Of a stretch of 64,000 nt of DNA, positions 39,506-47,769 are shown one piece after another (the first letter of the stretch is position 1; every line of letters starts with the position of its first letter). Source of the stretch: JANXUR01 sp038229415 (GTDB taxonomy: Bacteria > Acidobacteriota > Terriglobia > Terriglobales > Acidobacteriaceae); assembly GCA_038229415.1 (NCBI GenBank), contig JBBROM010000013.1:1-64000 (forward strand), read 5' to 3'. Made by a program: the position numbers and the translations under genes. A model generated the notes under the pieces. That model worked only from the letters and a program-made list of their open reading frames with translations. It searched no databases and was not told the DNA's origin.

Positions 39506-40063
39506 TTGGGCAAAGAGATGGTCCCGAAGAAATTATTCTTGACCAAAGGCGTGGGCCGGCATAAAGAACGGCTTACGTCATTCGAGCTCGCGCTGCGCGA
39601 TGCTGGTATTGCGGCACAGAACCTGGTGCGCGTGTCCTCGATCTTTCCGCCCAATTGCAAACTGATTCCACGCGCGCAAGGCGTGAAGTATCTGCATCCC
39701 GGCGAAGTGGTATTTGCGGTGGTGGCGGAGAATTCCACACGTGAACCGCATCGGCTGGTGGCGGCCAGCATTGGCGTGGCTCTGCCTGCTGATCGCAGCA
39801 CTTACGGCTATCTGAGTGAGCATCACACGTTTGGCCAGCCCGACGATGTGGCTGGCGAATACGCCGAAGAACTCGCGGCCGAAATGCTGGCGACAACGCT
39901 GAATGTGGACTTTGATCCGGATCGTTCGTGGGATGAGAAGAAGGAAATTTATCGCATCAGCAATAAGATCGTGCGGACAGCGAACGTGACGCAGACGGCG
40001 ATTGGCGACAAGAACGGACTGTGGACTACGGTGCTGGCTTCGGCTGTGTTGATCTTCGACTAG
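39506..40063 (+). CDS. Pyruvoyl-dependent arginine decarboxylase
   Basis: Decarboxylates arginine to agmatine using a pyruvoyl group made by self-cleavage. The product has 185 residues from the TTG at 39506. The pro-enzyme cleavage site is the Ser-Ser pair in LVRVSSIFPPNC (S44-S45), which is the family signature. GEVVFAVVAENST and VNFDPD-like C-terminal segments also match. The TTG is preferred over the ATG at 39518 because GGAGG lies about nine bases before it. It opens a set of genes that lead on from agmatine: agmatine deiminase (44210) and N-carbamoylputrescine amidase (43275). The product is cytoplasmic. Confidence 0.92.
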   Translation: MGKEMVPKKLFLTKGVGRHKERLTSFELALRDAGIAAQNLVRVSSIFPPNCKLIPRAQGVKYLHPGEVVFAVVAENSTREPHRLVAASIGVALPADRSTYGYLSEHHTFGQPDDVAGEYAEELAAEMLATTLNVDFDPDRSWDEKKEIYRISNKIVRTANVTQTAIGDKNGLWTTVLASAVLIFD

Positions 40064-40110
40064 GGATGTGGCTGGAACTGCTGGCAGCTTTGGCAGTATG
40101 GCTTTCTTGG

Positions 40111-40172
40111 GGTCCTTCGACTTCGCAAAAGGCCGCGCGAAATGCGCGGCCTTTTGCTGCGCTCAGCATGAC
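40111..40172. repeat. Dispersed palindromic repeat with terminator-like core
   Basis: A copy of the repeat family (ggtccttcgacttcgc ... gctgcgctcagcatgac) whose centre is a perfect 13-bp stem, caaaaggccgcgc at 40126-40138 with its complement at 40144-40156. The stem ends in TTTT on both strands, so it could terminate both convergent genes, the arginine decarboxylase and the outer-membrane protein. Confidence 0.65.
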
Positions 40173-40185
40173 ACGGGAGGTGGGT

Positions 40186-40986
40186 TTAGTTGCGCTTTCT
40201 GCCGAAGGTGAATCGACGGCCTAAGATCATCTTGACGATGAGGTGGTCGGTGGAGCGGGTTCCGCCGACTCCGACACCAAAGTTGAACTCCCAGTTCGGA
40301 CTCAGGTTCAGGTCAATTGTCGGAAAAAGCTGTTGCTGCTGATTGCTGAGCGGATCGAAGCTGGTGATGTCGCCGACTGAGCCGTAGTATTCGAGTCCAC
40401 CGGTGATTTTCTTTGTGAAGTCGAATGCGACCTTGCCGCCCGGAGCAAAGACGAAACCCTGATTGACGCCGAGGCCGTGGAAGGAGCGATCAAGCGTCGG
40501 GTTGAAGGCGAGATACCAGCGGCCGAGTTTCTTATCTATGATGGGGCGCAACTCGAGCGTCCAGCTATCGGGTGAGAACTTGCGCTGTTGATAGCCGAAT
40601 TCGGCAGAGAGACTGAGGCCGACGGGCAAATGCCACGAGTCAGGCGCGCGAACGCGAGGGCGGATGTGGTCGCCAACCCACTGCCATCCGCCATCGGGCT
40701 GGATGCTGGAGAAGACGTAGAAGCCGGTTTCGAACCAGTCGTTGAAACCGTGCGTGATTTCCAGCGTTTCGTGAGCGGCGTGATTGCTGGGAAGGACGCC
40801 GTCGTGAACCGTCTTGCTTCCCTGCACCGTGAAGTTGCTGTGCAGTTCGACCATGGTGATGCCGGGTTGAACTGTGTCTGTGCCGTAAACCTGGATTTCG
40901 TAGTTGTCTTGGGCGTAGGCGAGACATGGAACGAACGCTGCCGCGAGCGCGATGCAGGCGATCACGGCAATGCGGTTTAGGCGCAA
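40186..40986 (-). CDS. Outer-membrane beta-barrel-like protein
   Basis: About 266 residues with a signal peptide (MRLNRIAVIACIALAAAFVP then CLAYAQ) from a TTG start at 40986. The mature part consists of alternating amphipathic strands: VQPGITMVELHSNFTVQGS, WFETGFYVFSSIQPDGGWQW, LSLSAEFGYQQRKFSPDSWT, LEYYGSVGDITSFDPLSNQQ. This is the texture of a small porin-like or surface barrel. It has no known domain that I can name. It begins five bases after the deoxyhypusine-synthase-family gene on the same strand, so the two are probably co-transcribed. The larger open frame running on to 41598 is a shadow of that gene. Confidence 0.65.
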   Translation of the reverse strand: MRLNRIAVIACIALAAAFVPCLAYAQDNYEIQVYGTDTVQPGITMVELHSNFTVQGSKTVHDGVLPSNHAAHETLEITHGFNDWFETGFYVFSSIQPDGGWQWVGDHIRPRVRAPDSWHLPVGLSLSAEFGYQQRKFSPDSWTLELRPIIDKKLGRWYLAFNPTLDRSFHGLGVNQGFVFAPGGKVAFDFTKKITGGLEYYGSVGDITSFDPLSNQQQQLFPTIDLNLSPNWEFNFGVGVGGTRSTDHLIVKMILGRRFTFGRKRN

Positions 40987-40991
40987 GGAAG

Positions 40992-42104
40992 TTAGCTCTG
41001 CCCCTTGCCATGCTTGGGGCCGGGGTTCTTGGCAAGGCGCTCGAGTACCGACGCGACCAGAATCGGCAGGCCAACGGTGGCGTCGAGGAAGACTTCGCCG
41101 AACTTGCCACCTTCCGATGGCGGAACGAACTTGCCCCATGAGATTGCCTCGCTGTAAGGACTGCCGGAGAGTCCTCCCCAGTAGACAGGCTCGGGACAGA
41201 TGCGCAGGCCGTAGTGATAGCGCTTCAGCGGCAGATCTTCTCCACCGCGGCGATGGCGCAGTTCGATGAAGGGGCCGAACTGCTGCGCCCAGTTGCGGGG
41301 CACGCCGCCGCCAATGGTGATGATGCCAATCTTCGGTTGCGCGAGAAGGGTGGCGGCAAAGTGTTCGAGGTCGTCGAAGGGATTGAAGCGCAGCGGTTCC
41401 TTGCCTTGCTTGGCGCGGGCGCGATTGGTCAGTGCAAAGTCGAGACCGATTTCGGAGTCGCTGAAGGCGGGGACGAACACTGGAACATCGTTCAAGTAAG
41501 CCGACTTCAGGATGCCGCGATCGGCAACGTCTTTTGCAAGGCTCGCTCCAATCGCGCGATTCAACTTCCACGAACATAGGGTTTCCTTGGCGTCCCACTG
41601 ATCGAGCACGCCAAAGACGACACGTTCCACGTCGTCAAGATTCTGCTCTGGCTCGAGCGTGTCGTAGACGCGGTTGTAGCCAGCTTCATAAAGTTCCTCG
41701 TCGCTCACTTCAGGATTGTGGCGAAAGTGGGCGCGTCCGGTGGCTTCGACGAGTCCGTGGGCCATCAGCGCGCCGGTGGATACGATGGCGTTGACGATGC
41801 CGCGATCAATCAGTTCGGCGATGATCAGTCCCTGCTTGGCGACGGTCATAGCGCCAGCGAGCGTCATCACAACGAAGCAGTCTTGATCGCGGGCCATGGC
41901 TTCGAGAACGTCGGCAGCTTCGCCTAGCTGGCGGCCAGTGAAAGCGGTTTTGGACATGGCGCGGACGAGGTCGTCAATCGAATGAACCTTGTTGAGGTCG
42001 AGCGGTTCGAGAGGAATCAGTTTGTCGTCAATGGGATTATGCAGGTGCCGTTCGATGCCCGAGCCGTCGGGGGTGGAGTGTTCGTCGTGTGCGTCTTGTG
42101 CCAA
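40992..42104 (-). CDS. Deoxyhypusine synthase family enzyme (polyamine aminobutyl transfer)
   Basis: A 370-residue NAD-dependent enzyme of the deoxyhypusine synthase fold. It has NAD-site segments VMTLAGAMTVAKQGLI and VNAIVSTGALMAHGL, plus TIGGGVPRNW. The catalytic Lys of the family is in SEAISWGKF (K325), so transfer through an imine on this lysine is possible. Bacteria lack eIF5A hypusination in general, and bacterial homologues have been linked to homospermidine-type synthesis from putrescine or spermidine. It lies near arginine decarboxylase, agmatine deiminase and carbamoylputrescine amidase genes, which would supply putrescine. The exact reaction is not shown by the sequence. Confidence 0.85.
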   Translation of the reverse strand: MAQDAHDEHSTPDGSGIERHLHNPIDDKLIPLEPLDLNKVHSIDDLVRAMSKTAFTGRQLGEAADVLEAMARDQDCFVVMTLAGAMTVAKQGLIIAELIDRGIVNAIVSTGALMAHGLVEATGRAHFRHNPEVSDEELYEAGYNRVYDTLEPEQNLDDVERVVFGVLDQWDAKETLCSWKLNRAIGASLAKDVADRGILKSAYLNDVPVFVPAFSDSEIGLDFALTNRARAKQGKEPLRFNPFDDLEHFAATLLAQPKIGIITIGGGVPRNWAQQFGPFIELRHRRGGEDLPLKRYHYGLRICPEPVYWGGLSGSPYSEAISWGKFVPPSEGGKFGEVFLDATVGLPILVASVLERLAKNPGPKHGKGQS

Positions 42105-42260
42105 GGTGCCTCCGCGATCAGGTAGATATTAAAGTGTAATGAATTAGCTTAGCTGAAAGAGTATTGCGATTATGTTAAATGAGCGTGGTGAGATTGTTCC
42201 CGCGGGAAGCTGACCTAGCGGTGAGAGGCAACGCGCGCTTTGTTATTCTAGGGCAGGGCA

Positions 42261-42407
42261 ATGGCAGGAAGGCTGGATGAACTGGCGGCAAGCGAGGGCG
42301 GAAATTACAAGATCGCGCTGATCCAGATGGCGTGTTCGCCGGATGCGGACGAGAACGTGCGCCGCGCGGTGGAGTTTATCGGCGAAGCGGCTCACTTATT
42401 CGACTGA
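42261..42407 (+). pseudogene. Truncated 5' duplicate of the N-carbamoylputrescine amidase gene
   Basis: A 48-codon ORF whose middle, YKIALIQMACSPDADENVRR then AVEFIGEAA, is nearly the same as the start of the intact amidase at 43275. The two copies align without gaps over 42305-42391 and 43301-43387 (offset 996). I count nine differences in 87 bases, most of them synonymous. After GEAA the similarity ends and the frame closes with HLFD and TGA. It is most simply a broken paralogue or the ancestral start of the gene, separated from the intact copy by the DUF4386 gene. Confidence 0.8.
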
Positions 42408-42438
42408 GCAATGCACAAAGCAACTGGGGTTGGGCGCG

Positions 42439-43122
42439 TCAGTGACGGGCGAGCCGGATAAGCCTGTAGCCCACAAGAAACAGCCATGCAGTCGCGAGCA
42501 GGGCATTGGTCAGGATGGCTGGGAAGAATCCAGTAATTGACACGAGGCCGGAAATGCCCGTGGCCAATCCCACGTAGGCCGTCGCGCGACCGAAGGCTCC
42601 TTTCGCTTTCAGCATCACGAAGCTGACAGTGAGAATTCCGAGCGACAGGTCTACGATGGCGTAAAAAACTTCTACGCGCGAGGCGAGGATCGCCGACGCG
42701 TAGTTGGCGGCGGAGACATACGATGCGCGCTGCGCTTCCGTGGAGGCGGCGGAGTGGAGCGCGCTGAGCGTGAGCAGGGCGGCGTAGTTGGTCCAGGTGA
42801 CAGCTAGATCCAGAACCACGAACAATCCCATGAATGCCGTTGCCAGGAGCATGGCGCTTCGGCTGACGTGCTTGAGTGCGGCATAGAGGGACAGCGCCAC
42901 GGGGACGAAAAGGAAGTCGGTGAAGACGGACAGGCCGAGGATGGCCCACCAAACCGCAGTCTTTCCAGCCAGATAGTTCAGCCATCCTTCACCGGTGGCG
43001 GGCGGGGCTCCCACCTTGGCGAAGAGCGGAAAGATGGCTAGATAGCCAAGTCCCAACACAATGGCAGAAACGCCGCCGACCCGGTACAGCCACCTCTCGT
43101 CTGACTCTACGATGCTTGGCAT
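42439..43122 (-). CDS. DUF4386-family membrane protein
   Basis: A 227-residue protein with six hydrophobic segments, starting MPSIVESDERWLYRVGGVSA then IVLGLGYLAIFPLFA. Others are WWAILGLSVFTDFLFVPVAL, AMLLATAFMGLFVVLDLAVT and AYVGLATGISGLVSITGFF. The layout matches DUF4386 membrane proteins, of unknown role. The ATG at 43122 has a GGGGGGA site before it; the longer open frame to 43284 overlaps the divergent amidase start and is not likely. It sits exactly between the two copies of the amidase 5' end, so it may have arrived in the event that made the duplication. Confidence 0.75.
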   Translation of the reverse strand: MPSIVESDERWLYRVGGVSAIVLGLGYLAIFPLFAKVGAPPATGEGWLNYLAGKTAVWWAILGLSVFTDFLFVPVALSLYAALKHVSRSAMLLATAFMGLFVVLDLAVTWTNYAALLTLSALHSAASTEAQRASYVSAANYASAILASRVEVFYAIVDLSLGILTVSFVMLKAKGAFGRATAYVGLATGISGLVSITGFFPAILTNALLATAWLFLVGYRLIRLARH

Positions 43123-43274
43123 TGTCCCCCCGCTCCGGTACGAATCTTTGCGCAGACCCTGCGATTCTAGGTAGCGCCTCCGGGTACTGTCAAGCATCTG
43201 ACTTTGCCAGTCTAATTCACGCGGTATTATGAAAGGTGGAGTTGGCAGATCAGCATTCGCGCGAGGAGTGACGG

Positions 43275-44201
43275 GTGACGTCAAGTAAAGGTTCGGGAAG
43301 TTACCAAATTGCGCTGATCCAAATGGCGTGTTCGCCGGATGCGGATGAGAACGTGCGTCGAGCGGTGGAGTTTGTCGGCGAAGCCGCGGGACGAGGCGCG
43401 GACGTGGTGTGCCTGCCGGAGCTGTTTCGCACCCAATATTTTTGCCAGCGGGAAGATGCGGCGCTGTTTGATTTGGCGGAGCCGATTCCGGGGCCGACGA
43501 GCTTGGCGATGGCAGCTGCGGCGAAGAAATTTGGCGTGGTGCTGCTGGCGTCGCTGTTTGAAAAGCGCGCGCCCGGGATTTATCACAATACGTCGGTGAT
43601 TTACGAACGCGACGGCGAGACGCTGGGCAAGTATCGCAAGATGCATATTCCGGATGATCCGCTGTATTACGAAAAGTTTTACTTTACGCCGGGCGATTTA
43701 GGGTTTCGTGCATTCGACAGCAGCGCAGGGCGCGTCGCGACTCTGGTGTGCTGGGACCAGTGGTATCCGGAGGGCGCGAGGCTGACGGCGCTGCAAGGGC
43801 CGAGCGTGCTGTTTTATCCCACGGCGATTGGCTGGCATCCGGATGAGAAGGCGGAGTTTGGGGCGCAGCAGCATGACGCGTGGAAGACGATACAGCGGGC
43901 ACATGCGATTGCGAACGGTATTTATGTGGGTGTGGTGAATCGCGTGGGCTTCGAGACGGGCAATGTGATGGGGCAATCGGCGCCGGGCAAAGGTTTGGAA
44001 TTTTGGGGGCAGTCGTTCATTGCCGATCCGTTTGGCGTGGTGATCGCGGAAGCGTCGAGCGACAAAGAAGAGATATTGATCGGTGAGGTAGATTTACGGC
44101 GGTTGGAAGATGTACGCCGCAATTGGCCGTTTCTGCGCGATCGCAGAATTGATGCGTACGGGCCGATCGTCAACCGCTTTATTGATAGTGACAAGAGCTA
44201 G
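43275..44201 (+). CDS. aguB: N-carbamoylputrescine amidase
   Basis: Carbon-nitrogen hydrolase that converts N-carbamoylputrescine to putrescine, CO2 and ammonia. The 308-residue product has the nitrilase triad E49 (CLPELF), K122 (YRKMHIP) and C159 (VCWDQWYPE). The segment MHIPDDPLYYEKFYFTPGD is typical of the AguB group. GTG start with GAGGAG about seven bases upstream. It is followed after eight bases by agmatine deiminase, so the two consecutive steps of the pathway are co-transcribed. A truncated duplicate of its first 30 codons lies at 42261. Confidence 0.94.
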   Translation: MTSSKGSGSYQIALIQMACSPDADENVRRAVEFVGEAAGRGADVVCLPELFRTQYFCQREDAALFDLAEPIPGPTSLAMAAAAKKFGVVLLASLFEKRAPGIYHNTSVIYERDGETLGKYRKMHIPDDPLYYEKFYFTPGDLGFRAFDSSAGRVATLVCWDQWYPEGARLTALQGPSVLFYPTAIGWHPDEKAEFGAQQHDAWKTIQRAHAIANGIYVGVVNRVGFETGNVMGQSAPGKGLEFWGQSFIADPFGVVIAEASSDKEEILIGEVDLRRLEDVRRNWPFLRDRRIDAYGPIVNRFIDSDKS

Positions 44202-44209
44202 GATCGCTG

Positions 44210-45334
44210 TTGCCGAAGAAATCAGGACAAGCGAATTTTGCAGAGACGCCCGCGACGCGCGGCTATCGCATGCCCGCGGAGTGGGAGCCGCATGCGGCGA
44301 CATGGATTGCATGGCCGCACCATCGCGCCGATTGGCCGGGGAAGTTTGAGCCGATTCGGTGGGTGTTTGCGGAGATCATCCGCAATTTGGCGAAGTACGA
44401 GCGCGTGGAGATTCTGGTGAACGACGAGGCTGCCGAGCGGAAGGCACGGCAGACGCTAGCACGCGCGAATGCTGACTCGGGCGATATTCGGTTTCATCGT
44501 TGGCCGACCGACCGGATTTGGCTACGGGATTCGGGACCAATTTTTTTGCAGAAGATCAGCGAGAAGACGCGGAGTTCGAGCGCGGCGAGTTCCCTGCTGG
44601 CGACGACGTGGAAGTTTAATGCGTGGGCGAAGTATCCGAATTACTCGGAGGATGCGAAGGTGGGAGCACGAGTCGCGCGGAAGGCTGGATGCGAAGCAAT
44701 GCAGCCGATGTGGGCTGATTCCAAAGGCGCGCGGCGCGTGGTGCTGGAAGGCGGCAGCATTGACACCAACGGCGACGGCATTCTGCTGACTACGGAAGAG
44801 TGTCTGCTCAGTGAAGTGCAGCAGCGAAATCCGGGGATGACGAAGGCAGATTATGAGCGCGTGTTCGCCGAATATCTTGGGATGGAGCAGGTGATCTGGC
44901 TGGGCAACGGTATTGCGGGCGATGACACGCACGGTCATGTGGACGACATCTCGCGATTCGTGGCACGAGATACGGTGCTGACAGCGGTAGAGCGTGATGT
45001 TGCGGATGTGAATCATGCGCCACTCGCGGAAAATTTGCGACGGTTGAAGGCTGCGCGGACTGCGGATGGACGCAAGTTACAGGTGGTTGAGTTACCGATG
45101 CCGAAGCCGGTGGTGTTCGAGGGCCGACGGTTACCGGCGAGCTACGCCAACTTTTACATTGCGAATGGCGTTGTGCTGGCGCCGGTGTTCAACGATGCGA
45201 ATGATCGAACTGCGTTGAATATTTTGGCGGAGCTGTTCCCTTCCCGCGAGATCGTGCCGATATACAGTGGCGACTTTATATGGGGATTCGGCGCGATGCA
45301 CTGCATGACACAACAGCAGCCGGCGCAGGAATAG
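44210..45334 (+). CDS. aguA: Agmatine deiminase
   Basis: Hydrolyses agmatine to N-carbamoylputrescine and ammonia; peptidyl-arginine-deiminase fold. The 374-residue product shows MPAEWEPHAATWIAWPH, the catalytic-region DRIWLRDSGPIF, GDDTHGHVDDISRF, and the nucleophile Cys near the C-terminus (FGAMHCMTQQ, C365). The start is a TTG at 44210 with AGGAT just upstream; the next ATG, at MPAEW, has no ribosome binding site and would cut off the first 20 residues, which are not conserved. It follows the amidase gene closely. Converts the agmatine made by the decarboxylase at 39506. Confidence 0.94.
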   Translation: MPKKSGQANFAETPATRGYRMPAEWEPHAATWIAWPHHRADWPGKFEPIRWVFAEIIRNLAKYERVEILVNDEAAERKARQTLARANADSGDIRFHRWPTDRIWLRDSGPIFLQKISEKTRSSSAASSLLATTWKFNAWAKYPNYSEDAKVGARVARKAGCEAMQPMWADSKGARRVVLEGGSIDTNGDGILLTTEECLLSEVQQRNPGMTKADYERVFAEYLGMEQVIWLGNGIAGDDTHGHVDDISRFVARDTVLTAVERDVADVNHAPLAENLRRLKAARTADGRKLQVVELPMPKPVVFEGRRLPASYANFYIANGVVLAPVFNDANDRTALNILAELFPSREIVPIYSGDFIWGFGAMHCMTQQQPAQE

Positions 45335-45361
45335 GCGCGGTTCTTTCGCTTGCTTCACACG

Positions 45362-45862
45362 ATGGCTCACGAAACACAATCCGACGAACTGTGGATGCGG
45401 GAGGCGCTGCGGGAGGCGCAACGGGCTGCGGATGCAGGCGAAGTGCCGACTGGCGCGGTTGTGGTGCGCGCGGGAGCGGTAGTCGCGCGGGGGCACAATC
45501 GAAATTTGCTCGACGATGACCCGACGGCTCATGCCGAAGTAGTCGTACTGCGAGCGGCGGCTGCGGCGCTAGGAAATCATCGGCTGAACGGCTGCACGCT
45601 GTTTGTTACAATGGAGCCATGCGCGATGTGCGCCGGGGCGCTGATTCACGCCCGAATTAGCCGCCTGGTATTCGGCGCGAAAGACCCCAAAGCGGGGGCT
45701 GTGGAGTCGGTTCTGGAAGTCATCAATCATCCCAGACTGAATCATGTGATGGAAGTTGCTGGCGGAGTGCTGGCCGGGCAGTGCGGCGATTTGCTGCAAA
45801 CATTCTTCCGGGCCAGACGTGTGAAGTCGCCGATTGACACCGCAGCTGAACCCGGCATTTAG
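45362..45862 (+). CDS. tadA: tRNA-specific adenosine deaminase
   Basis: Deaminates A34 to inosine in tRNA-Arg(ACG). The 166-residue product has the zinc motif HAE (H57, catalytic E59) and PCAMCAGA (C87, C90). The C-terminal HPRLNHVMEVAGGVLAGQCG with the terminal RARR is typical of TadA. The ATG at 45362 is preferred over the TTG at 45350; neither has a strong ribosome binding site. It follows agmatine deiminase by 27 bases and precedes a serine tRNA. Essential enzyme in most bacteria. Confidence 0.95.
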   Translation: MAHETQSDELWMREALREAQRAADAGEVPTGAVVVRAGAVVARGHNRNLLDDDPTAHAEVVVLRAAAAALGNHRLNGCTLFVTMEPCAMCAGALIHARISRLVFGAKDPKAGAVESVLEVINHPRLNHVMEVAGGVLAGQCGDLLQTFFRARRVKSPIDTAAEPGI

Positions 45863-45958
45863 AAGCGCTACTAAAGATGGGCGAGCTGCAGAACGATCTG
45901 CAATGTCTTGCCAAACAATTTGACCGCAAGTCCGGAGGCCACTCCTGGACTTGGCTGC

Positions 45959-46048
45959 GGAGAGATGGCTGAGTGGTTGAAAGCGCGCGCCTCGAAAGCG
46001 TGTGTAGGTGAAAGCCTACCGGGGGTTCGAATCCCTCTCTCTCCGCCA
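45959..46048 (+). tRNA. tRNA-Ser (anticodon CGA)
   Basis: The acceptor stem GGAGAGA (45959-45965) pairs with TCTCTCC (46038-46044), and a discriminator G and encoded CCA follow at 46045-46048. The anticodon loop ct-CGA-aa puts CGA at 45993-45995. The T arm (ggggg ttcgaat ccctc) and a long variable arm (gtaggtgaaagcctac) fit a class II serine tRNA. It reads UCG codons. Confidence 0.95.
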
Positions 46049-46269
46049 TTAAATTCAAAGAATAGCAGGACGGTTGGCATACCGTGCGAGATACTTCCTC
46101 GTGCAAGCTCGCCGACAAACGCAAGGCGTGATGCTCTCGAAATCTCGCTCTTCCTAACAGCTTGAAGGAGCTGCATAACGCTTACGGGGCGGGGTGCAAC
46201 CACTGCCTTTTCTGTACTTTGGTCAAAATTGACCAGCCGCTTCCCGTGCAGTACCCGAAAATTAAGAAT

Positions 46270-46425
46270 ATGAAAGTGACGGAAGAGCAAATACTGACAA
46301 TACTCTGCCCTACCTGCGGGGCACAACCTGGAGAAAAATGTGAGCTTAGCACAGGTCAACTGCGCACCAATCTCCACAGGGACCGGCGGTTGGCGGTCAC
46401 TGAAAAAGTCACATACCCAAGTTGA
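46270..46425 (+). CDS. Zinc-binding mini-protein
   Basis: A 51-residue ORF, MKVTEEQILTILCPTCGAQP then GEKCELSTGQLRTNLHRDRR. The pattern CP.CGA.PG..C....G.....H..R is a small zinc-binding motif found in phage and bacterial proteins, with three Cys and one His as likely ligands (C13, C16, C24, H36). A longer open frame upstream, to 46162, adds more cysteines but looks non-conserved. It lies between tRNA-Ser and the Crp/Fnr gene. Function unknown; DNA binding is possible. Confidence 0.6.
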   Translation: MKVTEEQILTILCPTCGAQPGEKCELSTGQLRTNLHRDRRLAVTEKVTYPS

Positions 46426-46438
46426 AATCAAAATGCCC

Positions 46439-46467
46439 TTGACACTGAATACTATATATGATACTAT
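46439..46467 (+). promoter_or_regulatory. Sigma-70 type promoter of the Crp/Fnr gene, possibly leaderless
   Basis: TTGACA at 46439-46444, a 17-base spacer, then TACTAT at 46462-46467. Seven bases further would put the transcript start at the ATG itself (46474). The heptamer atactat occurs twice (46449-46455 and 46461-46467), which could form part of an operator. Confidence 0.55.
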
Positions 46468-46473
46468 GGGGTC

Positions 46474-47124
46474 ATGAAAATTGCTGAGTTTGACCCAAAC
46501 ACCTTCCTTGCCACCATTGGCGAGGGACGAAAGAGTTTGTCTGCGCCCAGGAAGCAAGGCATCTTCACCCAAGGAGATCCAGCGGACGCAGTCTACTATA
46601 TCCAGAAGGGTAAGATCTGGCTCAGCGTCGTCTCTAAGGTCGGCAAAGAAGCCACGATCGGGGTATTGAGTGAGCGGGACTTTTTTGGCGAAGGCGCACT
46701 GGCCGGACAAACCGTCCGCATGGGATCCGCGTCTGCCATGACCGATTGCAGGCTTTTGCGAATCGAGAAAAAGGCAATGATGGATGCGCTGCATCGGGAA
46801 CATGCCTTCTCCGATATGTTCGTGGCTTATCTGCTGGCGCGCAATATCCGTTATCAAGAAGACCTGTTGGATCAACTCTTCAATTCCAGCGAAAAGAGGC
46901 TAGCCCGAGTGTTGCTTCTGCTGGCGCACTTTGGCAAAGAAGGCGTACCCGAAACCGGGAAGATGAGCCAGGAGACATTGGCGGAGATGGTTGGAACTAC
47001 GCGTTCGCGGGTGAGCTTCTTTATGAACCGCTTCCGGAAGTTGGGCTTCATTCAGTATTCCGGCGGCGAAGATGGTGGGTTGCAAGTACATAGTTCGCTG
47101 CTGAATGTAGTTCTGCATGATTGA
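46474..47124 (+). CDS. Crp/Fnr-family transcriptional regulator
   Basis: A 216-residue regulator with an N-terminal cyclic-nucleotide-binding-like beta-barrel (GDPADAVYYIQKGKIWLSVV, then ERDFFGEGALAGQTVRMGSA), a long dimer helix and a C-terminal winged helix. The recognition helix lies in LAEMVGTTRSRVSFFMNRFR. The cAMP-site FGE..L is present (FFGEGAL), but R and S residues that contact cAMP in E. coli Crp are not clearly kept. There are no Fnr-type N-terminal cysteines, so oxygen sensing by a cluster is unlikely. It heads a set of small stress-type genes. Confidence 0.93.
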   Translation: MKIAEFDPNTFLATIGEGRKSLSAPRKQGIFTQGDPADAVYYIQKGKIWLSVVSKVGKEATIGVLSERDFFGEGALAGQTVRMGSASAMTDCRLLRIEKKAMMDALHREHAFSDMFVAYLLARNIRYQEDLLDQLFNSSEKRLARVLLLLAHFGKEGVPETGKMSQETLAEMVGTTRSRVSFFMNRFRKLGFIQYSGGEDGGLQVHSSLLNVVLHD

Positions 47125-47769
47125 CCCTATGACGGACCCTGGGGGCACGCGTTGTACTCAACTACCCCCATGGAGCCACCGGCGCTACGGGAACATGAAG
47201 AGTTGGTCTAGCGACCTCGCTGGGGGCTATACGTGCCGTGCGCAATGCTGAGAATCGGCACATCCGGGTGGAAAAAAGCACCGAAGAAGAGATGGATGCT
47301 CTGGCTGAGCACTACCAGCAAATTTCGAGTGGAGAGCCAAGCAGAGGCAGATGGATCCATCGAACCCACGGCGACGTTAGGCACGAAACTACCCGCTAAG
47401 TCATAATTTTTGCTACTGAGCTATTCTGCACAGCTAGTTCCCTCGCCTACCTTCTATTCTGACTACACGCTGGGAGCGATGGTGATGGACAATCAGCAAC
47501 AGCTTAGAACCGATACCAAACCGGCGCTACCCCTACTGAATATCTTGGCCCCCGGGCTTATGGCTTGCTCCCAGCCTATCTTGTACTTGCAGTTTGCCGT
47601 GACTTTACCAGTCGCGCTGTTACATTCCGCCCCACGAACACCGCACAGTACCTCTGCCAGCCTCCGCAAACCAACTGCAAAACGGTTCGCTTTTAGCTTT
47701 ACCATGAAGCCCACTTCGGGGTGGGCTTCTTAATTTCAACCTTCACCTCTCAAGAAAAGAGCATGCACA
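47125..47769. other. Intergenic region with a possible gene remnant
   Basis: No intact gene is visible in 645 bases. An open frame from 47199 to 47399 encodes AIRAVRNAENRHIRVEKSTE then EEMDALAEHYQQI, which has the look of the C-terminal helix of low-affinity iron permease type proteins (..L.RA...A....E...EEE...L...Y..). It lacks a start and upstream domain, so it may be a decayed 3' end. From 47400 to 47700 nothing stands out. The region ends in a hairpin before csbD. Confidence 0.35.
47706..47729 (+). terminator. Hairpin upstream of the CsbD gene
   Basis: A 9-bp stem, gaagcccac at 47706-47714 with gtgggcttc at 47721-47729, followed by ttaattt. It could terminate readthrough from upstream or lie in the csbD leader. 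Confidence 0.55.

Noticed and set aside
40987..41598. Upstream part of the long frame that includes the outer-membrane protein
   Set aside because: It overlaps the deoxyhypusine-synthase-family gene out of frame; the barrel protein is better started at the TTG 40986 with a clean signal peptide.
45871..46875. 334-residue minus-strand open frame across tRNA-Ser and the Crp/Fnr gene
   Set aside because: It spans a complete tRNA and an intact regulator on the other strand and shows the spurious ERGIRTPG-type translation that arises from antisense tRNA-Ser.
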